Both the position numbers and the translations under genes were made by a program. A stretch of 9,003 nt of DNA. Source: Bacteroidota bacterium (lineage in GTDB: Bacteria; Bacteroidota; Bacteroidia; NS11-12g; UBA9320). Numbering within the stretch: the first letter of the stretch is position 1; the number at the start of each line of letters is the position of its first letter. The notes under the pieces are model-generated. The model was not told the DNA's origin. It did not search any database and worked only from the letters and a program-made list of their open reading frames with translations. Of the stretch, positions 1 to 7,003 are shown piece by piece. Where the stretch lies: contig JAHEKB010000076.1 of the NCBI GenBank assembly GCA_024638525.1, positions 1-9,003 on the forward strand. Direction: 5' to 3'.

Positions 1-2455
1 AGGTAAAACTGGCATTTAAATCCGTCACACCCATATAATGTTCTTGGCGATTAATGAAATTGTTACCAATGTCTTCGCTATAATCGATCCACGCATTTAG
101 TGTGTCTTCATCTGGATCGTGGATTCGGTATGTAAAATTTAAGGTGTCTGTGGCATATACCTCGTATATCTCTTCTTTTAATTCTGGTTTTCTATTCAAG
201 TTACCGAACGAAAATTTAAAGCTAGCATTGCTACACCTCGGTGAGAGGTTTGTTTCAGAAAAGGCACCCTTTGTAGTTGGGAAATCGCTGACTTGAGAGG
301 TCTGACCATTGCTACTTGGCGGGCATGAACTGCAAACGCTTTGATAGATGACACCCTTTTTATCAAATCTACTTGTTCCTCCATCTACGTGGTCATCAGT
401 GAGGTCCCCTCCAAAATATGTTGCATAAACCAGATCCTTGAAATCCTTTCTAAAAACGGCCAAATGAAAGTCATTACCGTCCGTGGTTTTCTGAAAAGCA
501 TCGTTTGTTATGGGCATATTTTTGAGCTTAGCTTGTGGACCAACATATAAACTTCCACCCCAACCTGAAACAAAGATTTTATCGCATTCATCCACCAAGA
601 AGGCATTCACAGTAATTTCCGGAACGCTGTTGCCGCTGCCATATACCGTTGAAAGCAATATTTCTTCTAAATCTGCATCAAATTTGGAAATAAACTGACC
701 ACTCCCGCCATTCTTGTACACATTGCCTTTGGTCGCTACAGATCCAGCAGATTGGCCAACCACAAACACATTACCGTACTTGTCAATTTCCAATTGCAAG
801 ATTTGGTCGTAACTAGAAGTACCGTAATAGGTAGATTTTACAATGGCTTTGCCATCGGATTTTAGTCGGGCGGCAAATCCATCTGTTCTGCCGCCATTAT
901 AGGTGGCATCTAAAGAACCGCTTGTAGAAGGTAGATCGTCACTTGCCGTACCTCCACTGATATATAAGTCTCCATTTTGAGCAATATCAATGCTGTAGAC
1001 GGCGTCATCCTTACTGCCTCCGTAATAACTAGACCAAAGCAGGGATTGAACATCGCTGCTGAGGCATGCCACAACCCCTTCTTGTCCGCCCCTTTTGTTC
1101 TTTTGAAAGGCATTTTCAGTAACCGGAAAATTGATAGAAGAAGTAGAAGTAGCAATGTAGATCAAGCCGCTGGTATCCAAATTGACCTCTCCTCTGAAGT
1201 CGTCTGCATAGAAATATTTTGTATAGCTAGATTGATTGAGTCCATCGTTCAATGTACCCCCCAAATAGGTGGACCCCAATAACAAGGATCCTTGAGCATT
1301 GAATTTGGTTATAACTAGATCTGTGCCACCATTATTTGTGATTTGCGGTGCTACTACCGCTAGAGGATAATTCTGAGAATATGTAGTTCCAAACACAATG
1401 AGTTCGTGGTCTTTGTTGACAATCAAGGAATGCGGGTACTCGTCATCACTTCCTCCTAGATAGGTAGCATACATCAAACTAGATCCGGTGCTGTCGTATT
1501 TACTGATCGCAATGTCACATGCAAGATTGGCAGGAACGCGTGCTTCGCCGCCATTGAAACTAACATCAAATGCACCCGCAGTTACAGGGTATCGCCCATT
1601 GGGTATGCTAAAACTTGGGGCTGCTGCTATTCCTCCAGCGTATAAATTGCCGTCTGAATCAAATGTGGCGGTAAACCCAAAATTATCTACGGAATTACCA
1701 GCATAGGTACTGAATACCAGTTCTGGGTCTACCAACATGGATCCTTCCATGGAGTTTTTTGGCCCTGGCGCTATGCCAATATCTCCATTGGAGAATGTTT
1801 TATAATGAAATTGTACCTGCTCTTTTTCACCATTGGAAAGCAATCGGAATGAAACCGGCATGATTTCCGAAAAGCTACCAAATCTCGTCTTAATTCTAAT
1901 GGCATCTTCTTCTGTCAGAACTTCATCGGCACCTTTGATGACAAAGCGTATGTGATTTACATCTGCTCCAGGGCGGAGAATAAAATTGTATTTAAATCGC
2001 TGATCAATGGCCAAGAACTCAATGTCAATATTCGGATACACCTCATGAAAGACAAGTCTGCGGAATTTGGAAACTTCACTTGCCCATTTTGAAGGGTCAT
2101 CACCAATGAAGTAATTATAGTGTTCACGGGCGGTCTCAGATCCCGTGGAGCGGCTAAAATCCGCGTTTATGAATTCGTATTTAATACTGTGAAATGAGAG
2201 ATAATCGCTACTGTGTTTTTTCTTGTATTCTCCATGTCCGTGGTAGCGCTCAATAAGTTCTTCCCACTTTTCCTCGTCGTGGAGCAATACTGTAAACCCC
2301 TTTTGATCCAAATAAATTCTATGTTCACTAAAGTCGGCCTCATATCGAACATCCTGATGAAACTGCCCCTTGTTTTCTATAAAACCCGGCTGTGCAAAAG
2401 CTGAGATACAGCAAAGCATGGCACATGTAATAAGGGTCTTTCTAGTGGAATTCAT
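1..2455 (-). CDS. Secreted SBBP-repeat / DUF7948-type beta-propeller protein, probable type IX secretion substrate (carboxy end missing)
   Basis: The frame is open from an ATG at 2455 to the left edge, giving 818 visible residues with no stop, so the gene is partial. Residues 1-21 form a signal peptide ending in AFA before Q22. Residues about 22-245 carry the FIENKGQ opening and the YNYFIGDDPSKW and VYPNIDIEF motifs typical of the DUF7948 domain of Bacteroidota. From about 246 to 715 there are SBBP-like blades built around Y-x-GG-(S/D)xxD and DxxGNxYxxG, near residues 250, 331, 397, 478, 544, 603 and 683. The GGTSRFDKKG stretch followed by CSSC (C708, C711) is the usual end of this propeller in gliding- or adhesion-associated proteins. 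From about 740 an Ig/PKD-like segment starts (DPDEDTLNAW). By family analogy the missing end should carry more such modules and a type IX sorting domain. Likely role: cell-surface or secreted adhesion; the ligand is unknown. Confidence 0.85.
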   Translation of the reverse strand, partial: MNSTRKTLITCAMLCCISAFAQPGFIENKGQFHQDVRYEADFSEHRIYLDQKGFTVLLHDEEKWEELIERYHGHGEYKKKHSSDYLSFHSIKYEFINADFSRSTGSETAREHYNYFIGDDPSKWASEVSKFRRLVFHEVYPNIDIEFLAIDQRFKYNFILRPGADVNHIRFVIKGADEVLTEEDAIRIKTRFGSFSEIMPVSFRLLSNGEKEQVQFHYKTFSNGDIGIAPGPKNSMEGSMLVDPELVFSTYAGNSVDNFGFTATFDSDGNLYAGGIAAAPSFSIPNGRYPVTAGAFDVSFNGGEARVPANLACDIAISKYDSTGSSLMYATYLGGSDDEYPHSLIVNKDHELIVFGTTYSQNYPLAVVAPQITNNGGTDLVITKFNAQGSLLLGSTYLGGTLNDGLNQSSYTKYFYADDFRGEVNLDTSGLIYIATSTSSINFPVTENAFQKNKRGGQEGVVACLSSDVQSLLWSSYYGGSKDDAVYSIDIAQNGDLYISGGTASDDLPSTSGSLDATYNGGRTDGFAARLKSDGKAIVKSTYYGTSSYDQILQLEIDKYGNVFVVGQSAGSVATKGNVYKNGGSGQFISKFDADLEEILLSTVYGSGNSVPEITVNAFLVDECDKIFVSGWGGSLYVGPQAKLKNMPITNDAFQKTTDGNDFHLAVFRKDFKDLVYATYFGGDLTDDHVDGGTSRFDKKGVIYQSVCSSCPPSSNGQTSQVSDFPTTKGAFSETNLSPRCSNASFKFSFGNLNRKPELKEEIYEVYATDTLNFTYRIHDPDEDTLNAWIDYSEDIGNNFINRQEHYMGVTDLNASFT

Positions 2456-2512
2456 AGCAGGTGTACGTCTTAAAGACGTGGCAATCACGCAAATGGTTGC
2501 AACTGCAAGATA
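2456..2512. other. Short intergenic spacer containing a 15-base palindrome
   Basis: This 57-base gap separates the TPR-CAP gene from the SBBP-repeat gene, both on the minus strand. It holds a perfect inverted repeat at 2465-2479: arms ACGTCTT and AAGACGT around a single central A. There is no T-run on either side, so it is not a convincing terminator. It lies only 10 bases upstream of the ATG of the SBBP gene, where it could be an operator or could hinder translation initiation. No strong -7 box is seen; TATCTTGC just after the preceding stop codon is only a partial match. Confidence 0.45.
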
Positions 2513-4807
2513 CTAAAGTTTACTGGGGTCGTAATTGAATGATTTAACGGTATAGGAATATTTACTCCCGTTTGACAGTGTAACTGAAACTTCAAAGCTG
2601 CTGCGCTCCGGCAAACTCTCCCTCTTAATGCCGGGTGTAAAAACCAGAGTTGGCGCACCATATCCATCCACAAGATTCTGTATTTCAAGGTCTAAGGCTT
2701 TGCCGTCTTGAACCACTTCCACTGTTGCACTATCCAGATTTTGATACATGCTGAATGACCAATGTTTAAAGAGCATCATTTGAGGGACGTATCCAGCAGG
2801 TGGCCAGCAAATTGGCTTTTCCATATACTCTGCAGTATCTGTGGTTCCGGAATCATCCAATGCCCATATAACTGCAACATTATCTGTTGAACCGTGTCCG
2901 TATATGCGGCCACTGGGATACAATAACCACCTTCTGTTTCCCACAGTAGGATTCTTCTGATCCGCCATTAGTGAGGTTACCGCAATACTTGTATTTGCAT
3001 TTTGTACCAACAATGAGTGCTTTGCTGCATAGACTCCATCCTCAGAGTAACATCTCCAATTTCTTGTGGGATTGTGGTCAAGACGATTATTGACTTGCAT
3101 CATCAAGGCGGCCTTTTGGCAAAGCTCATTTGTTGCAGCATCGAAAAGTACCTCTGGAACGCCAGCATTTCTCCTAAAGTAGTTTATCCTATCTAAGACC
3201 TTTTGCTGAATTTCTGGCGGGACACTTCCTTCCTCGCATCTTGAAATTTGTCCGTCCCACAAAAAGGCATTTACTTCATTCCCTTCTGCATCTACTCCTT
3301 TGGTTTTAGAGAGAAAATAGTTCTGGTAAAAATCCTCTCGGGCTAAATACTCCAGCTGCTTTTCATAGTCCTTGTTCGGATCGTAGGCCTGAAGTTCAAC
3401 CATCACCTCTTTGGCTGTCGAGAACATTACGTTCTGACTCAGAACATCTAAATAGGTGTCGCCAATCTTTTGCAATTTTTCCAGATTGTCGCCGCTTTCA
3501 TTAAAGCTATACTCATCTTTCATTAAGGAGTAGAGTGCCCCCATTTCAGCCACTGCCAACTTCTGGTCTTCGCGTTCAGTGATTACTTTGGTTCTCAGCG
3601 CTATGAGATCTGGGTGTTGGTTGGTGCTGTCCAATGCCTCAGCGAGCACAAAAGCTGCAAAAGGCATGGGTTTAGATTCAAATGTATAATCTGCAATAAC
3701 CAACCACCTTTCTGCAATAGCAGGTGCAGTATCAGAACTCGCTGTCATATGTATGTATTTGTTCAATAAATAGGTTGAAGACAGGCGGTGTTTAAAATTA
3801 TGGAAGTATTCGGTCAATTTCCAAAGCACGTTTTCCGGTTTGCGCTCAATGAACTGATCACCCTGCTGCATTTGAAATACATCCTCGTGGTTGGATCTGG
3901 CGACTTTTTCATTGATGAACTGTCCAAGCATGGTGTCAGCCTCCATATATCTTTGACTGAGGATGTGATTCTTTAATAAATAGATGTAGAGTGCATTCTC
4001 TTTGTGGAGGAAATTGGTGTCAGTCGGAAAATATGCTAGATTCTTTTTGATGTATTCCATCATCAGTGCAGATGGAGGCATACTGTTAATCTGTTCAAGA
4101 CCTATTCTCTTCTGGTAGAAGTCAATTTTCTTATCCCTACCAAATATTTCACGGCCATTATCCAAATAATAATTGGCAGAATCGTAGTTCTTTACCTTCC
4201 AATACTTATCAATGAAATAAGCGAAAACATCAACTTCCTGTAGCGCTCTTCGGTCATCATTAGCCAGGTCTTGATTGTACCACTTAACCAGCTGTTTGTA
4301 ATGACTTTCGGCCAATGCCGTATCCTCCATCAACAATGCCGTTTTGCCCATCATATAATATGCCATACGGTCGTCGTTCAGTTCATAAGAGTAGCGATAC
4401 ATCTTATGTGCTTTTGAATATTTGTTGATGTTATATTGGTCATAAGCCAGTTCATTTTGACGCACGACTAAATCGTCAACAAAGCGAAGAAAGGGCGTGA
4501 TAGCAGTGGTGTCATCGTCTTTTTTCAATCCCTTGAACACCGACCTTACTGCTAACTTGATTGCCTCTGGATGATCTTCAAAGTAGAACTCGTCCTTTGA
4601 TAGTTCATACAGACCCATTGCATGGTAATAATAGATTCTCGGGTCTTTCTTGAGCTCCTTGTCATCCATGTTCTTTTCGGAGATCTTCACAACCCTTAGG
4701 TAATTCTCATCTTCAATGGCGTCCTCAATTTTTTCTACTTGAGCGCTAGCCCAAAGGCCAAAGGCCAATAAAAACAAGAGGCTTAGTGGTCTGATCAATG
4801 TCTTCAT
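2513..4807 (-). CDS. Exported TPR-like protein with carboxy-terminal CAP (SCP/PR1-like) domain
   Basis: The protein has 764 residues. Residues 1-22 form a signal peptide (hydrophobic LLFLLAF, cut after ASA before Q23), so it is exported to the periplasm or beyond. Residues about 25-260 are helical and TPR-like, for example IYYYHAMGLYELSKDE and YSKAHKMYRYSYELNDD. A further helical region runs to about 500. Residues about 533-650 match a bacterial CAP domain: LDRINYFRRNAGVPEV, CQKAALMM, LDHNP followed by WRCYS, then VGNRRWLLYPSG near 621-632. The last ~110 residues (WPPAGYVP, WSFSM, DGYGAPTLVFTP, YSYTVKSF) resemble the beta-rich tail that follows this CAP subtype in other bacteria. No lipobox and no obvious type IX sorting domain are visible. 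Related proteins usually read VGHRRW; here the His is Asn. CAP domains have been linked to lipid, glycan or protein binding, but the function here is unknown. It starts 19 bases after the ABM gene and is probably co-transcribed with it. Confidence 0.85.
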   Translation of the reverse strand: MKTLIRPLSLLFLLAFGLWASAQVEKIEDAIEDENYLRVVKISEKNMDDKELKKDPRIYYYHAMGLYELSKDEFYFEDHPEAIKLAVRSVFKGLKKDDDTTAITPFLRFVDDLVVRQNELAYDQYNINKYSKAHKMYRYSYELNDDRMAYYMMGKTALLMEDTALAESHYKQLVKWYNQDLANDDRRALQEVDVFAYFIDKYWKVKNYDSANYYLDNGREIFGRDKKIDFYQKRIGLEQINSMPPSALMMEYIKKNLAYFPTDTNFLHKENALYIYLLKNHILSQRYMEADTMLGQFINEKVARSNHEDVFQMQQGDQFIERKPENVLWKLTEYFHNFKHRLSSTYLLNKYIHMTASSDTAPAIAERWLVIADYTFESKPMPFAAFVLAEALDSTNQHPDLIALRTKVITEREDQKLAVAEMGALYSLMKDEYSFNESGDNLEKLQKIGDTYLDVLSQNVMFSTAKEVMVELQAYDPNKDYEKQLEYLAREDFYQNYFLSKTKGVDAEGNEVNAFLWDGQISRCEEGSVPPEIQQKVLDRINYFRRNAGVPEVLFDAATNELCQKAALMMQVNNRLDHNPTRNWRCYSEDGVYAAKHSLLVQNANTSIAVTSLMADQKNPTVGNRRWLLYPSGRIYGHGSTDNVAVIWALDDSGTTDTAEYMEKPICWPPAGYVPQMMLFKHWSFSMYQNLDSATVEVVQDGKALDLEIQNLVDGYGAPTLVFTPGIKRESLPERSSFEVSVTLSNGSKYSYTVKSFNYDPSKL

Positions 4808-4826
4808 ATGTGGTTTACAATAATAT

Positions 4827-5111
4827 TTACTTTAGTTTCAAACTCCAAGCTTCTGGTCTTTCTGCCAACAGCGCTTTAGTTCTCGGCCAAACTTGTCCAA
4901 AAAGCTCTGAATTCCGATACTCTTCTAAATAAGCCTGGTCTAACCATGAGCTCAGAGTGAATACCAATTGCTGGTCATTGCTGTCTTGATATAGTTTTAA
5001 ATTTAGTAGACCCGGCATGGCCTCAATTTTGTGCTTTACGGTCTCAAAGAAGTCTAGAAATTGATCTACTTCTTCGCTTTTGAAATGCATTTTTACAATA
5101 CGTAATATCAT
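4827..5111 (-). CDS. ABM-fold (antibiotic biosynthesis monooxygenase / YgiN-like) small protein
   Basis: This 94-residue protein is about the normal length for a single ABM (dimeric alpha-beta barrel) domain. The pattern fits: a first strand MILRIVKMHF, a helix VDQFLDFFETVKHKI, the MPGLLNLKLYQD turn and strand that is characteristic of the family, a third strand QLVFTLSSW, and a helix AYLEEYRNSELFGQVW. Members include quinol monooxygenases, heme-degrading enzymes and many uncharacterised stress proteins, so the substrate cannot be named. It has no signal peptide or membrane segment and should be cytoplasmic. Its ATG overlaps the TGA of the upstream DUF62-family gene (ATGA on the minus strand, 5108-5111), which implies translational coupling. 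The TPR-CAP gene follows after 19 bases. Confidence 0.8.
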   Translation of the reverse strand: MILRIVKMHFKSEEVDQFLDFFETVKHKIEAMPGLLNLKLYQDSNDQQLVFTLSSWLDQAYLEEYRNSELFGQVWPRTKALLAERPEAWSLKLK

Positions 5112-5875
5112 AATCGTTCTACAATGAGCGGTTTGTACTTTCTCAAATTCAATAATTGTTCCGCATTTCCCTTCTTGATTGCAACGACCATATAGTCGTG
5201 ATCAGAAAAGAAACACAGCGCATCTCCATCTAATACATCGGCAAAATTGTTCGAAACATGCTGTATCCTTTCGTGCCGGCTCAGGTTTAGCTGAAATGTC
5301 CGACCTTCTACAAAGGATTCAAAGTCAGAGCGGTGAATATTACTGTAGGCATTTCCAAAATGATCTACAAACAATATGGTTCCTCTCAATTCTTTCTCAT
5401 CCTTAACGGGAACTAGTTTGGATTTGGTATTGATTTTATCCGCTTTACTGGCAATTTGGTCTAAGCTGAAATTAGCGTTAATTAGCTTTTGAATGAATGG
5501 TGCATATAGCTTCTCAATTTTTTGTTCGAATGTTTCTGTCGGTATGAGGTAATACTCCGCCTCACTACCTTCAAAGATTAAGGGTAGGACCCCATTATCT
5601 GGAGCTATAAACAAGTGACCTTTATAGCTGGCTGCCAAATGTCCTTTAACTGATGTGGCAACTACATTGGTTGCGAGTATATGTATGCTGTTGAACGGAA
5701 AGTCTTGGAACACCATTGAACTGAGATAAGAAGCCTCAACTATGTCAAAAGCTTCAATACTGCTGCTGATTTCTAAAAAGGGTAGTTCAATGCCCAATTT
5801 GTGCAGTGAGCCTCGCAAGGAAGCGGTCAGAAAGGAGTCTGGTCCGAAATCGCTTAAGAATGTTATTACCGACAA
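5108..5875 (-). CDS. SAM hydroxide adenosyltransferase-like protein (DUF62 / SAM chlorinase-fluorinase family), catalytic residues apparently altered
   Basis: Family members cleave S-adenosylmethionine to adenosine and methionine using water or hydroxide. Here the amino domain opens with SVITFLSDFG (DFG at 9-11), keeps EAFDIVEASYL, and has APDNG (PDNG at 92-95), a SAM-site signature. The carboxy domain has LFVDHFGNAYSNI (171-175 DHFGN), matching the usual VDxFGNxxTN. By manual alignment the Asp-Arg-His triad described for the archaeal enzyme falls on N70, K77 and K119. The start chosen is TTG at 5875, giving about 255 residues, because homologues begin right at this strand. An ATG at 5935 would add 20 residues that do not look like family sequence and would leave no space before the divergent phoH gene. 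The stop overlaps the ABM gene start. The protein is cytoplasmic and the family assignment is firm; activity is uncertain. Confidence 0.82.
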   Translation of the reverse strand: MSVITFLSDFGPDSFLTASLRGSLHKLGIELPFLEISSSIEAFDIVEASYLSSMVFQDFPFNSIHILATNVVATSVKGHLAASYKGHLFIAPDNGVLPLIFEGSEAEYYLIPTETFEQKIEKLYAPFIQKLINANFSLDQIASKADKINTKSKLVPVKDEKELRGTILFVDHFGNAYSNIHRSDFESFVEGRTFQLNLSRHERIQHVSNNFADVLDGDALCFFSDHDYMVVAIKKGNAEQLLNLRKYKPLIVERL

Positions 5876-5934
5876 GCTAATTGTGCTAATTTTGACAGGC
5901 GAAAATACAACGCCTAACACAAAACAACGAGCCA
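5876..5934. promoter_or_regulatory. Divergent promoter region between the DUF62-family gene and phoH
   Basis: This 59-base gap exists if both genes use TTG starts. On the plus strand TAATTTTG at 5887-5894 is an exact match to the Bacteroidota -7 consensus TAnnTTTG and would start transcription near 5901, about 34 bases before the phoH TTG. On the minus strand TATTTTCG (5907 down to 5900) is a 7-of-8 match and would serve the DUF62-family gene. Clear -33 TTTG elements at the right distance are lacking for both, so the assignment is tentative. Confidence 0.35.
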
Positions 5935-6870
5935 TTGGCAGAAAGAAAATATTTGATCGAAGACATTAACCCGGCACGCTTCTTTGGTCCACATAATAGC
6001 TATTTCAAACACTTTAAAATCAAGTATCCCGCGATTAAAATCTCATCACGGGGCAACAATATCACATTAAAAGGTGAAGAAGAGGATCTAGAGGAGTTTA
6101 TCAAAGTCTTGGATTCGATAGTTCGCTACTTGAAAATGAATGACGAAGTGACCTTGGGCGAAATTGAGCGCTTGGTAGAAGGTGCAGAGGAAGAAGGAAG
6201 TAAAAAGGACCATCTCATTCTGCACGGCCAAGGAGGGAGATTGATCTCAGCGCGTACCAAGAATCAGCAAGAATTGGTAAAAAAGGTTGAGAAAAGAGAC
6301 CTTGTCTTTGCGGTAGGACCCGCCGGAACAGGAAAGACATATACAGCGGTTGCTTTGGCCGTAAGAGCGTTAAAGAATAAGGAAGTCAAGCGCATCATTC
6401 TTTGCAGACCAGCTGTAGAAGCGGGCGAGTCTCTTGGATTCCTTCCCGGAGACCTAAAGGAAAAGATCGATCCTTATTTGAGGCCTCTTTACGATGCTTT
6501 GCTGGATATGATACCCTATGAGAAGTATAAAAGCTATTTGGAAAGTGGTGTAATAGAAGTGGCGCCTATGGCATTTATGCGCGGTAGAACATTGAACAAT
6601 TGTTTTGTAATTTTAGATGAGGCCCAGAATGCCACAGAAACGCAGTTGAAAATGTTCTTGACTAGGATGGGCCCCGTTGCCAAAGTTGTAGTGACCGGTG
6701 ACCTCAGTCAAATCGATTTACCAGCAAGACAAAGGAGTGGATTGCAATCGGCAATTACCATTTTGAAGAATATAGATGGCATTGGAATAGTGCGCTTAAA
6801 TGAAAATGATGTAGTGCGACACCCCCTTGTGAAAAAGATCATAAAAGCATACAATAAGAAAACAAATTAA
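5935..6870 (+). CDS. phoH: PhoH-like P-loop ATPase
   Basis: The 311-residue protein has the size and order of the YbeZ/PhoH branch. Residues 1-115 hold the amino-terminal domain, with EDINPARFFG followed by an RGNNITLKGEEEDL stretch of KH-like character. The ATPase domain carries Walker A GPAGTGKT at 128-135, CRPAVEAGESLGFLPGDLKEK (about 160-180), Walker B as FVILDEAQNA (about 224-233) and the TGDLSQIDLP motif near 254-263, all conserved in the family. Such proteins are cytoplasmic ATPases or helicases linked to rRNA processing and ribosome maturation, often acting with the YbeY endonuclease. No ATG is available: upstream in frame there is a TGA at 5893-5895, and the TTG at 5935 places about 10 residues before the conserved NP, as in relatives. 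TTG at 5953 is a less likely alternative. No ribosome binding site is evident. Confidence 0.93.
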   Translation: MAERKYLIEDINPARFFGPHNSYFKHFKIKYPAIKISSRGNNITLKGEEEDLEEFIKVLDSIVRYLKMNDEVTLGEIERLVEGAEEEGSKKDHLILHGQGGRLISARTKNQQELVKKVEKRDLVFAVGPAGTGKTYTAVALAVRALKNKEVKRIILCRPAVEAGESLGFLPGDLKEKIDPYLRPLYDALLDMIPYEKYKSYLESGVIEVAPMAFMRGRTLNNCFVILDEAQNATETQLKMFLTRMGPVAKVVVTGDLSQIDLPARQRSGLQSAITILKNIDGIGIVRLNENDVVRHPLVKKIIKAYNKKTN

Positions 6871-6914
6871 AATATTGAATATCAGCAATTTAAAACTCTT
6901 TTATTCCAACTATT

Positions 6915-6979
6915 TAGACGATTTCTAAATTGGGTAAATTGTGAATATTTACGATTAAGCTCATTTTAGAAGTCGTCTA
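6915..6979. repeat. Long imperfect inverted repeat abutting the actA promoter
   Basis: The left arm at 6915-6929 and the right arm at 6965-6979 are 15 bases each, with one mismatch. The core reads GACGATTTCTAAA against the complement GACGACTTCTAAA. The single mismatch (6922 with 6972) would be a U-G wobble in RNA. The loop is 35 bases and contains a second small inverted repeat. The right arm runs into the first two bases of the TATATTTG box, so the repeat is placed to act as an operator or as a folded leader or read-through structure. Confidence 0.6.
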
Positions 6980-6985
6980 TATTTG
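6978..6985 (+). promoter_or_regulatory. -7 promoter box for the actA-actB operon
   Basis: TATATTTG matches the Bacteroidota -7 consensus TAnnTTTG exactly and is followed by CACCC, as is common at strong promoters in this phylum. Transcription should begin around 6991-6994, just before the ATG at 7004. A good -33 TTTG is not seen at the expected distance; the right arm of the inverted repeat occupies part of that spacer. Confidence 0.6.
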
Positions 6986-7003
6986 CACCCGCACACCGAG
7001 TGT

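Larger units (their letters stand above)
6871..7003. other. Intergenic region between phoH and actA
   Basis: This 133-base A+T-rich stretch holds no gene. It contains a small hairpin (arms ATTTAGA 6912-6918 and TCTAAAT 6924-6930), another (GTAAAT 6934-6939 and ATTTAC 6947-6952), and a longer inverted repeat with the actA promoter described separately. None is followed by a clear T-run, so a rho-independent terminator for phoH is not established. Confidence 0.6.

Noticed and set aside
977..1282. Plus-strand open frame of 101 codons
   Set aside because: It lies wholly antisense to the SBBP-repeat gene, whose frame is continuous and has clear family motifs; the plus-strand product has no recognisable features.
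2485..2688. Minus-strand frame of 67 codons near the end of the TPR-CAP gene
   Set aside because: It is a shifted frame inside and just beyond the TPR-CAP coding region and has no support.
5179..5406. Plus-strand open frame of 75 codons
   Set aside because: It is antisense to the conserved carboxy domain of the DUF62-family gene and shows no motif of its own.
5742..5969. Plus-strand open frame of 75 codons across the DUF62/phoH start region
   Set aside because: It is antisense to the DUF62-family gene and overlaps the phoH start in another frame; its product is basic and featureless.
6912..6930. Rho-independent terminator after phoH
   Set aside because: The stem is A+T-rich with only 7 pairs and is followed by TGGG instead of a T-run.
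6934..6952. CRP/FNR-type site at TTGTGAATATTTAC
   Set aside because: Only one half resembles TGTGA and the second half does not match TCACA or ATCAA; it is better read as a small GTAAAT/ATTTAC inverted repeat.
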